DNA from: Agroathelia rolfsii
Taxonomy: Eukaryota; Basidiomycota; Agaricomycetes; Amylocorticiales; Amylocorticiaceae
Direction of reading: 5' to 3'
DNA length: 64,000 nucleotides
NCBI GenBank assembly: GCA_018343915.1
Contig: JABRWF010000003.1
Coordinates: forward strand, 3,224,001 to 3,288,000
Of the stretch, positions 22,937 through 32,374 are shown piece by piece. The stretch's first letter is position 1; every line of letters starts with the position of its first letter. Both the position numbers and the translations under genes were made by a program. The notes under the pieces were generated by a model that worked only from the letters and a program-made list of their open reading frames with translations, was not told where the DNA came from and made no database searches.

Positions 22937-25130
22937 ATGTCTGTCCCTGCAATCGATTACTCGCTTTACTTGGTTACTGGGCGTGATCTGCTCCCACCTG
23001 GAAAGGTCTGCTGACTAGCCTCGTTGCATTATCTCCTGGTAAACACGAGTTCATCATATATATCTTAGGATTACTATGAATCATTAGAAGAGGCTAGTCT
23101 GTTCTTCTGGTTTGCCTGAGTGCATCATCTCAATTTCGCCTCATATCAATTTAAAGTCTCTTCGAGGAGGCGTTACAGTGGTACAGATCCGTGAAAAGGA
23201 AACCGATACGGGTGAAGTGCATGCTTTCAGCCTATCCGTCACCTGCCAGATCTGATGTTGTGCATCCTTACCAGTTCCTTGAGATCGCCCAAAAGTCAAA
23301 AGAGATATGCTCGCGCTACAGTGTCCCGATTATTATCAATGATCGGATCGACATTGCTCTCGCCATGGGCGCCGATGGCGTACACGTAGGACAAACAGAC
23401 ATGCCTGTTGCAATTGCCAGAAAGCTTCTGCCTCTGGGAACAGTAATAGGAGTATCGTGCAATACTGTAGAGGAGGTTGTGCAGGCCCGCCGAGACGGTG
23501 CAGACTATGTCGGGATAGGTGCCATCTGGGGCACGCAGACAAAGAAACTGACCAAAGAGATTGTCAGGGTGCGGGGGTATGTGTTCCCTTCAAAAGGTTA
23601 CTCTTGGATGACTTCATCTCGAACGCAGGGTAAGCGACATGCTCCGAGAGCTAGATAGCACAAATATCAAAGCCGTAGCCATAGGTAAGTATATATTAAA
23701 TAATGAATCTGCTCATCTGAAGCCTCAAGCAGGCGGGATCAAGACTACAAACGCTCTCCATTTGCTACAAGGCTCAGTTTCATCGACTGGACATGCCCTC
23801 GATGGATTGGCGGTGGTATCAGACATATTCGCCTCCCCTAATCCGGAAAAGATCGCACAGAGTTTCCGTAGTATTCTAACCGACTTCAGAATGATGTTTG
23901 AGAGCCCATCCAAAGGCCTATCGATCACTACAGAGCCCGAATCTATTCGTCAGGCCGTTGGGACGCTTCTGCAGCACATCAAGGCTTTGAACCCTGTAGT
24001 TCATCAGGTGCTTGCTTTATTCAACGAATCTCTGGTCCTCGGAGCACTTACCGTCGCAGATTACCAACAATGTTGTCACAAACCAAAGCGCGAATGCCAC
24101 GCTGGCGCTGGGAGCTTCGCCCATCATGGCTACAGCCCGCCAAGAAATGCAAGACTTGACCATGTTCTCTGGGGCCCTCTTGATAAATTTCGGTACAATT
24201 ACGGATATCGAGAGTATGAAATTAGCAGGTCATTGGATGAATCGCAGGGGAAAGCCTGTTGTATTTGATCCTGTCGGCGTCGGCGCTACAGGATACAGAA
24301 GATCAAGCGCAGATGGTAAACATACATTCACATGCCGAGATTGCTTGTTATGAAAACTGAGTACAATGTGGTAGAATTATTGAATGCTTGGATCCCAAGC
24401 ATTATCAAAGGGAACGCAGGAGAGCTCGCTACCCTTGCCAAGTCAACAGAGGTCTGCTTCTCATAATTTATGTTGGCATGTAAATTGCAAATTTGTCACT
24501 GACAGAAAATATTGCAGGTCGCGTCCAGAGGTGTTGACGCCGCGGGCGGATTTCAAGAACCAGCTGGTTTTGTTCGCAAGCTCGCTCAAAGAGAACGTGA
24601 GTATTTTCGATACTTGAAAGGCACATAGTGCCTGTGATGGAAATAGAATCTGATAATAATAAAAAATTCCCAGGCAGTATTGTGGTGCTTACAGGTGTTC
24701 AGGATTACATCTCAGATGGGACCCACACAGTACGTCTCTCTAATGGACACGAGTACTTGGGGATGATCACTGGCAGCGGGTGCATGGTAGGCACCTGTTG
24801 TGCGGTCTTCGCTGCGGCGGCCAACGATCTTCGGAAAGGAGAGAACAACAACAACCAAGTTGGTCGATTAATTTCCGGTGATATGTTTGCGGCTGCTGTC
24901 GGCGGGTAAGCATCAAATGATGATTTCCTCATTGCCGCTTTAACTACAGCTCGGTTGCTCATCGACCCTGAACATTTCCCAGTGTTTTGGCGGTAACCAT
25001 AGCCGCCGAGGTGGCCGCCAGGAGGCAGGACGTCAGAGGGCCAGGCACTTTCCTTCCAGCGCTCATCGATGAACTTGCCAATCTTACGCCAGAAGCAATC
25101 ACAGACCACGCAAGGATTGAGTTTTTGTGA
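22937..25130 (+). CDS. THI6: Bifunctional thiamine-phosphate synthase / hydroxyethylthiazole kinase
   Basis: This cytosolic enzyme couples HMP-PP with HET-P to give thiamine phosphate, and phosphorylates hydroxyethylthiazole. The N-terminal ThiE-type domain shows DYSLYLVTGRDLLPPGK, GGVTVVQIREKETDTGE, IIINDRIDIALAMGADGVHV, GQTDMPVAIARKLLP, IGVSCNTVEEV and ADYVGIGAIWGTQTK. The C-terminal ThiM-type domain shows ITNNVVTNQSANATLALGAS, GKPVVFDPVGVGATGYRRS, GNAGELATLAK, IVVLTGVQDYISDG and MITGSGCMVGT, whose Cys is the conserved catalytic-site residue. The start is ATG 22937. Exon 2 is only 24 nt (23069-23092) and is followed by a probable GC-AG intron. About ten introns are present. The stop is TGA 25128-25130, only 78 bp from the end of the convergent dioxygenase gene. 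Confidence 0.93.
23069..23092 (+). other. THI6: 24-nt microexon of THI6 with GC donor
   Basis: This exon supplies eight codons, DYYESLEE, between GRDLLPPGK and SLRGGVTVVQ, in phase 0 on both sides. The downstream splice donor is AG-GCTAGT at 23093. This resembles the known GC-AG donor form GCAAGT. The acceptor is TTTAAAG ending at 23156. Confidence 0.65.
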
Positions 25131-25208
25131 ATACGTGATTATATCCTCCCTTTTACATGGGACAACCATGTAGGTACATGTAATACATACATATGTATAA
25201 ATATATTG

Positions 25209-26612
25209 TTATGCAAGGATACGGGAAAACGGCATATCTGGTGTTGGCTGTAACCAGTTCTTGGCATCATAGATGGCATGAGGAGGCGAATCAATCATAT
25301 GAAAGGTATATCTGTGTGTGACCAGGCTCGTCAATGCGACTATATTGTACATTTATAAATTGAAAAGACGTACGCTATCCGAGTGACCCCCGAGGTATTA
25401 CGTTCTGATTTATGCAAAACACTACCGTGAATAAGGACAAGGTCACCTGGAAGAAAAATTAGGAAACACATAAATATAAACGACGGAAATATGGAAACGC
25501 TTACCCGGCTCACAGCATTCCATGACGTACTTTCCCTCGAGAGATGTTGTATTCGTTGATTCGACCAATGGTTCCATTCCCGTGCCTCCGGCGGGCAACC
25601 GTATAAATCGCTTGGACAATGGGACAGTCAGATGCGATCCTGGGAGGAAAGAGAGTGCGCCATTGGTGGGCGTGCATGCTTCCAGGGCAAACCAGAATCC
25701 TAAGGCCGTCGGTGGATCCGTGTACTGTAAATAAATATTGATTAAGGCACATAAAACTCGTCTAATGAAGCACATATACCAGAAATGTCCTGAGAAAAAG
25801 ACATTTTAGTTTTGATCATGCGGTGGATAGGTATTAATGGCAGAGAACGTACGAGTCTGTATGCTCAGGTACTATATTTATCACTCTAGTTAGCATAATG
25901 ATGATAGCAAGAAAGTACGGAGGACGTTGCCTTCGCCCCCGATCTCGGGTTGCTTGAATATGACCATGGATTGGAGGGCTTGAAATCGTCAACGGAAGTA
26001 CTAGAACCAATTTCGTGAGGATATGCTCACCGACGGGATCATGATGGAATCCTAGCTCACGTACAAGAGTCTTGATCTTGTCATTTTCAAGAGTCACTCG
26101 ACGGAACTCGGGGTCGAGTTCATGAAGAGCTATCATCAGTCATTTGTTTGATCTTTATAGACTTATAGCGGCATCAATGACCATACCATGTCCAATCTTA
26201 TTTACAGATAGCTGCTTCTCCTTCGTCAATCGGCCTTGTTTATCTACAGCATCTTCCTCCAAGAAGTAACGAATCTTATCTCCAGAATTGAGGAAGTAGT
26301 CATCACCTGATTAGATTTATCAGTATGATCTTGTGAACTTGGAAGGTAAGACGTCAGCTCACCAACATGATCATCGTCACTAGTGGTAAACTTTGTGAGA
26401 GGATGATGCTCTATTTTGAATTCATCCAAAAGTGCCTTAGATCGACCGAGAAGGGCTGAGATTTGGTTTGGTGACAGGAAGCCATGTAAGACGAGATATC
26501 TGAAAATTACTTTCTAAATCGATGTGGCGACAGCATCCGGTTCAGAAGAAACGTACCCATTCTTGTGGAAGAACTCCAATTGCCCCGGAGAGAGGATGTT
26601 AGTCGAAGACAT
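25209..26612 (-). CDS. Phytanoyl-CoA dioxygenase domain protein, PHYHD1 type
   Basis: This is a predicted Fe(II)/2-oxoglutarate oxygenase of the PhyH family; the substrate of PHYHD1-type members is unknown. The start is ATG 26610-26612 (MSSTNILSPGQLEFFHKNG). After a first intron it continues YLVLHGFLS, DDYFLNSGDKIRYFLEEDAV, HALHELDPEFRR, VRELGFHHDPVGEQSMVIFK, GNVLPEHTDST and FLYTDPPTALGFWFALEAC. The HxD iron motif is H-T-D. The distal His and the 2-oxoglutarate-binding Arg lie in LIHGSVLHKSERN and SGVTRIAYTFH near 25300-25440. GALSFLPGSH is also typical. The iron site is split over a 19-nt and a 10-nt exon. The stop is at 25209-25211 after MPFSRILA. Length, near 300 residues, fits the family. 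Confidence 0.88.
25780..25789 (-). other. 10-nt microexon in the dioxygenase gene
   Basis: On the minus strand GACATTTCTG is bordered by acceptor TTCTCAG and donor GTATAT. It joins the preceding exon (ending GACTC before donor GTACGT at 25852) to the next exon (starting TACACGG). The joined codons read T-D-S-T-F-L-Y-T-D-P-P, the family pattern just after the HxD iron ligands. Skipping it shifts the frame. Confidence 0.7.
25853..25871 (-). other. 19-nt microexon carrying the iron-binding HxD
   Basis: The 19 bases read TACCTGAGCATACAGACTC on the minus strand, between an ATATAG acceptor and a perfect GTACGT donor. They encode (L)-P-E-H-T-D-(S), which contains both the His and the Asp of the HxD iron site. 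The upstream intron is 47 nt (25872-25918). Confidence 0.7.
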
Positions 26613-27178
26613 GACGGAAGCGGGTTGTTTACTAGGCACAGGTACTAAAAACACTATTAGCCGAGCGGACAAATAATAGAATTGCACTGAACAAGACTCA
26701 CGTTGCCAGTAAGTATCAATATGACTGTGAGTAGCGGTCGACTTGCTAATACTATAAGTATGTGATAGTGATCCGGAGAAAGGATTATGCACAGTTTCCT
26801 AATTGGAAATCAGGTACAGACATTTGCTTGTTGCACAATGGATGTTTCTTATACTTCAACGATAGTAGTTCCGCATGCTAACCCGATCAAGGAGCAAGCC
26901 GAGAATCAATCAAATAATCACTCCAGCTATCCACATTTCAATTTCAATCCATCAAATTCTCAGCCTCACTAAATAAATTCAAACAAAAACATCATACTAC
27001 TTGTTACAGAGTTCAGGATGGGCATGATTTCCATGCCCAACCATGGAAAAGAAATAGATATCGATGTTACATGTACCAGAGATATTGACAGCTTTGACAT
27101 CCACAAAAGAGAAGACATGCATGTAGATAGCGGTTGATCGTATTACAGTCCAAAACCAAGAAATCATGTATGGGATGC
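26613..27178. other. Intergenic region
   Basis: This is the promoter side of the dioxygenase and the 3' side of the Zn2Cys6 gene. It has small open frames only, with no recognisable content. Confidence 0.4.
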
Positions 27179-29264
27179 TCATCTGCGCATAGGAGGATAT
27201 AGATCAGTCGCCATATCCCTAGGAGGGGGAACTGCTGAGCGTCCATTGTTGCCGGTATCGTAGTACGTCTTATGAGACGATTGTGAGGGAGAGGATGGAT
27301 GTCTCGAAGAGCTTGGCGGTCCTGGTGCGGGAGGGCTGTGATAGACCACAGATCCAGGCCCGCTCTGCGAATGCGTTCTAGGCCTTGATATTATCGATGA
27401 GGAAGCTGATTCAGGCGGTGGAGCGGCGCTTTCATTCCATGCTTGCGGATGATCGGACATGGTTCGACGCCTTGGAGGAGGCGGCATACTGGCGGGTGGT
27501 GGTACAGAGTAATTATGTCTTTGTGGCTCCTCAGCCCTTGGTGCACTAAATATCAGTAAGATGGTTGCAACTGTACACCGAGCCTACACAGCAACTGACT
27601 TGTAATGTGCCGTTGGAGAGTGAGATCGATGGTGGTGGCTCCTGTCATGATTACAGACAGGACAAAGACGCACAAACATCTCGGCCATGGGCCAAGAGAT
27701 GGTGGCCTAGGTGGGCATCAGCTATTTTTAGTAGGCGATTCAATAAAATGTAGCTCTGAACTTACGAATCCTATCTGTCGTATTTCTAGAACCATCTCTG
27801 TCGCCTTTGCATGCTCCCGGTGGGCATAAACAAGAATATCAAATATCTGAGGTTCAACTGGTATGCGCTCGAAAGCGGTATTCCATTCGAGCATAGAAGA
27901 AGAGCGGTATGGATCCAGCATGGGATCCTTGTCTGCTAAACCTCGCCTACTATCCATCTTACTCATGTATTTCTGATGGAGTTGCGCTTCTTCCTTGGGC
28001 TGCGCTTGAAAGATGATATCTTTTGGAAGAAGCAAAAGCGTATATCTCTGCGAGCCAATGCGCACATGATGTATCTTGGTCCATGTGATTACGCAGGGGG
28101 GCTGATCACCGAAATCATCCTTGAAGACACTCCCCCAGATGCTCGTGTAGACTTGAGGTGAGAAAGCTGCGACCTCACGGAGTTCCGGACCCATATCCGC
28201 AAGGAAGGCGGCAAAGGCTTCGGAGAATGCAGCACGTCGTGGCATTTCTGATACATTCAAGGAAGTGATCACATGTAAAAGAGGCTCAGGTAAGGGAATG
28301 AAATTGCTATCAGACCAAGGCTCTACGCGTTCACGATGAGTGGAGACCGCATTCTTGTGCATATCCGCCGGATGCTGGCCATAAGCGGAAGTGGTGGGAG
28401 CTTTGTTTGAGGAGTGATGATATTGTGACTGAGACATGGGATGAGAGGATGATGGTTTCTTCAAGGCCCTACTATGTGATGACATAATACGCGACGAATG
28501 TGGATCAGTATCCCACGTCTCGTCCCTGTTATAGGAAGGTGGCAAACGTCCTATGTTTGACTGAACCGCATACGATGGCGCGTGGACTGAAATGGACGAT
28601 TCGCTCTCGATATCAGACTCATCATCGGGAGGCTGTTGTGGGTGATAGTACGGAGGAGGTGCGCTGGCATAAGCGGCGGCTAAAGAGCGCTCTCTAATGG
28701 GAAGTCGCTCAATAGGTGTCTTATTACGCTTCTTGGGTGTGTAGTTGCAGTCCGTTTCCTTTGCTTCTTCGCAGTTGTTGCATAGAGGAAGGGAACGATC
28801 GCACTAAGCAAGCTATTAGTATTATTTTAGTTATCAGCGCAAGTAACAGCAACGCCACCTTAAGATTTAGGGAGCGACACCTATCACATCGGGGGATACC
28901 ACGATGTGCGGGCGTTGGGAGTGGAGTGTATTTACATTCTCTGCCATTGGCCCAAGAGCAATGATTACATATCGGAAGTTCTCGGTCGCACTATAAGTCC
29001 AGTATTAAACGATCAGGTCAGCAGCGTGAATAGAGAAACGTGAGCACAAACCTTGAGGTTGTTGTGGCGGCAATGATCACATCGGGGCTTTCCTCTTCGA
29101 CCTTTCCAGTTCACTTGGAGTGTCTCCTGTCGTGTGATATTATCTACCTTCTTTCTTGGAATTCTAATCCAGAGTGATTCGTCCATCGGAGGTGCTTCTG
29201 TGTATTCTGGGCGCCTCATAGGTTCTGCCATTGCTTGAAATGAGCGAGTATGACTGTAAGACAT
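27179..29264 (-). CDS. Transcription factor with two tandem Zn2Cys6 clusters
   Basis: This is a predicted nuclear DNA-binding regulator. The start is ATG 29262-29264 (MSYSHTRSF). The first binuclear cluster is CDHCRHNNLKCDRELPICNHC plus seven residues and Cys, ending about 28925. The second, CDRCRSLNLKCDRSLPLCNNC with the same spacing, follows after a linker YTPLPTPAHRGIP. Both have C-x2-C-x6-C-x6-C-x2-C-x7-C. Each is cut by a phase-0 intron at exactly the same place, between the Lys and the third Cys (28991-29051 and 28804-28858). A basic stretch (YTPKKRNKTP) follows the second cluster. The remainder is Ser/Pro/His-rich with one ordered block (PLPEPLLHVITSLNVSEMPR to EPQIFDILVYAHREHAKATE, about 27810-28310). 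The C-terminus is Pro/Ser-rich. Target genes cannot be inferred. A region near 27540-27760 may contain further small exons. Confidence 0.82.
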
Positions 29265-31225
29265 GGCGGTGCACAGCGTTGTTGTAGATGGACCAAAGAG
29301 GCGAGGTAAGCGAACTAGGATTGAATTTTGCGAGGCTCTCCAAATGCTGATGAATTGTGGAACGTACCAGTGAAGGGCACAGGGCAAATTTATAATGCGC
29401 CTTGCCGGCTGAAACTGCGATACGAAATGAGGCGGTGGTTTGATGGATTCAAAGCGAGAGAAAGGATCCCGGGAGATATAGAGAAAAAAATAATACAAAA
29501 AGATGATGCAAGGGATTGGAGCAGAGGTGCAAAGATGATCAAGCGAAGGGGCGGTATGGGTGTGGTCGGGGACAAAGCGAGAGCAGAACGTTTGTTCAAG
29601 TTGTTCAATCACTCAAACTTCCATGTGGTCAGCTTCCATATTATGTAATATCCTTCTTAGCCTAACGGGCAACAATCACATCTTCCGGCTGCAAATAACC
29701 TCCGGTCCTTGTCTTCATCATGTTACGCTTACTACCCACCCTTTCCTGTGGAAATCCATACTCCTTCCAGATGCCACAATGAATGTATGTATATTGTTCT
29801 CACAGCCGAAACCAAGCACAGACACACTCGCAGTCTAGCTCCACATTCCGCAGTGTCGCGCATTGCCAGGGACACAGTCCAAGCCGTCTTAATCGAGCCA
29901 CCCGGCACGCCGCGCCGCTTGCCGTAGATGATCTACATCATCACTCACTGACTTGTTATCTAAGACATTGACCCAGTGATAAAATGCAAGTTCCGTCAAC
30001 ATCCCTCCCCCCCCCCCTCTCTCTCTCTGCACCACATCAAATCGCGATAACGACATCAAGTACGATAACTAGCATAGTCCGTCATAATTCTTGCCAAGTA
30101 TTTTGTGACACAGTAATTCTCCTTATAGATATCTACTAGCAGAAGCTAATATCGCGTTTCGAGTCATATGATTCTCTTTCACGTACTGAAACACGTGGGA
30201 ACCTTCAGCATACAAGGATACAGCCTTCGGAATGAAGGTAACAATAAGAAAATACCCTCCTCGCTCCCTGCAACCTATGTTCCTCCATTTTGTCGTGTAC
30301 CCCTGTGTCGGTGCCACTTCTAAAGCCACCACTGGTAGCATCGGAACCACCATTGAGTCAAGCCCATTTCTACAATGGCCACCTCAAAAGCAGTTCTCAG
30401 TCATGTATTTTTTCTAAATTAGTCAATGACTACATTATGCCGCGTGTTTGTGGTATTAGTAGTATATGAAAAGGGTGTGGGCATCTCACAGCGCATGGTT
30501 GATACAATATCCTTAGCTTACTCAAACGTCGTATGTATAATGTCGTCATGCCGTCTCAATCCCAGGATCACAAGAGAAGAAAGCAGGTTGATCCTATGTT
30601 CAGCTTTTACTGCTGTAGTAGGAATTACTACATCCAGAAGTCATTGCCGATCGGGTGAGGAGATTTGTCCAATCGAGTAGTATGAGAAGCCCAGACCTTC
30701 AATTATCAATATTTGGTGCTAGCGAAACTTCCGGAAAACAATGAATAAATTGGGCGCCACCGCCGCCGCCACCTCCCACTACTACATTTGACAGAGCTAG
30801 GCTCATCACAAGCCGCTCCGACCTCCGGGTTATTGGCACTCACTGGCAGGACTAGGGAGGCTGAGACAATCTACGAGTGTGCCCCGTCTCCTTGAGTTTA
30901 TTTATCCATGTCAATATGACTCCTAGGCGCAGGTTGTTAGAGTAAGGATGAACTGTTCTGCGGTTGTCTTGACTTGTCTTGTTTAAGTTGGATTGGATGG
31001 ATGCCAGTCACGGTAGCTTGACCCTGACTGACGGAAGCAAGCTATCGTACGTGTGGCAGAAATGTGGCTGGATTTCAGCCACAGTGGCGCTCCATGCCTT
31101 GCTTGTTTCACGCCAACCAGATTATGGGCTACCGTGACCACCATCATTATACCTGATTCCCTTCTGTCTTGAAAACAGCAAGATCGTCATCTTATGCTAA
31201 CAAAGGGCTGGTAATCGCTTGTAAC
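29265..31225. other. 2.0 kb intergenic region, divergent genes
   Basis: This region holds the two promoters of the Zn2Cys6 gene and MED10. It includes a C-run followed by CT repeats (30006-30028) and a GCC-rich patch near 30760-30775. A minus-strand open frame at 30123-30353 has a protein-like look but no recognised homology or splice partner. Confidence 0.4.
30006..30028. repeat. C(n)-(CT)n microsatellite
   Basis: About 12 C are followed by six CT units, directly visible. This is a pyrimidine tract in an intergenic region. Confidence 0.9.
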
Positions 31226-31898
31226 ATGTCGGCTGTGCCCCCTGCCGCCGCACCCGATTCTCCAAGAGCATCAGAATCTCCGCCTCCAGCTGGAGTCCTT
31301 GGTGATCTCGAACTAGAACTCTTGGGACTAGCAAATGCGCTATATAACCTCGGAACTACCGTAATTAATGACTCAACCAAAGAGAAGGACAAACCTGGCG
31401 GAGGCGAGAAGCAAGTTGGTCCCAGGGTGTCAGTATGGTCCAATATTTGCTGCTTTGCCTTAACGAGGATCACTGACGTTTCATCTGGATCTTGTGATAT
31501 GTTTTTTTTTTTTTTTTTTTTTTTTTCCCTCAGAAATGATGTTGTGCGAAGCCTTGCGGTTCTAGAAGATATGTCGAGACATGCGGATACCATGATACCT
31601 GGCCAAATATTGACCGACATTGACAATGCACGGAACCCTATGTTCTTCACGCGAGACATTGTAGAAAATACCGCTGCAGAGAATCAATTCATGAATGGGA
31701 AGATCGCTGCTATAGAGGTAAATTCGGCTTTCTTACATCTTCATAGTAATGCTAACGCATTGACAGTCTTATAAAGCTCTTTTGGACGAAGCTTTGGCGC
31801 AAAATTTCCCTGAGTTGGCTCCCCATCTCTCCAAGGATCCTAAACCTGATCAGGGAACGAATATGCCATCAGAACAAGATACCCCTGGCACAACATAG
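31226..31898 (+). CDS. MED10: Mediator complex subunit 10 (MED10/Nut2)
   Basis: MED10 is a conserved subunit of the Mediator middle module, which relays activator signals to RNA polymerase II. Exons are 31226-31428, 31534-31717 and 31767-31898, giving a protein of about 172 residues. The Ala/Pro/Ser-rich N-terminus is followed by ELELLGLANALYNLGTTVIN. Next come VNDVVRSLAVLEDMSRHADT, MIPGQILTDIDNARNP and ENQFMNGKIAAIESYKALLD, then EALAQNFPELAPHL. These blocks are the MED10 signature. The first intron (105 nt) contains a run of 25 T directly before its CCCTCAG acceptor. The stop is TAG 31896-31898. It converges on the permease gene, 476 bp away. Confidence 0.93.
31502..31526 (+). repeat. MED10: Poly-T tract at the 3' splice site of MED10 intron 1
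   Basis: There are 25 consecutive T bases, followed by CCCTCAG and the exon start AAATGATG. The run is an extreme polypyrimidine tract and is prone to length change. Confidence 0.9.
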
Positions 31899-32374
31899 GG
31901 CTGACCCTCTTTTGTTTTGCGCTTGGTTATCCAATTCTACAAGCATCTAATCGATACTTCGAGCTTGGTATCCATCTGCGCGTCTTGTCATCCATTTATC
32001 ATCCCCAAGGCGGAGTCACCTCTGTGTCTACTAAAGACTATGATGCAACTTGGTTTATATGATCGATTTGACATGAATCATTTCATTCGTTACCTTGAGT
32101 AGGGCCGAAATCGCACCGCTCAGACATGGACATGTTGAGAGGAGACTTCATTTGCGCAGTCGCTCGTGTTCAATGAAGTTTCAATAACTTATGGAATCTG
32201 ATGTTTTGATATCATTCTCAAGTTTTCAAAATAAGCCTCATGTGTAATAAACAACATGAGTATTGTGCACCATCGATGAGCAATAATATAGTTCTATGTT
32301 TAACTCAGTTAACCAATTTCAAAACTGTAATTTGCTATAACAGTTCATCGCGATACGAATATACAGATCCGGGT
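31899..32374. other. Convergent intergenic region
   Basis: This is AT-rich sequence between MED10 and the permease gene. It is expected to hold both 3' UTRs, and no gene is seen. Confidence 0.4.
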
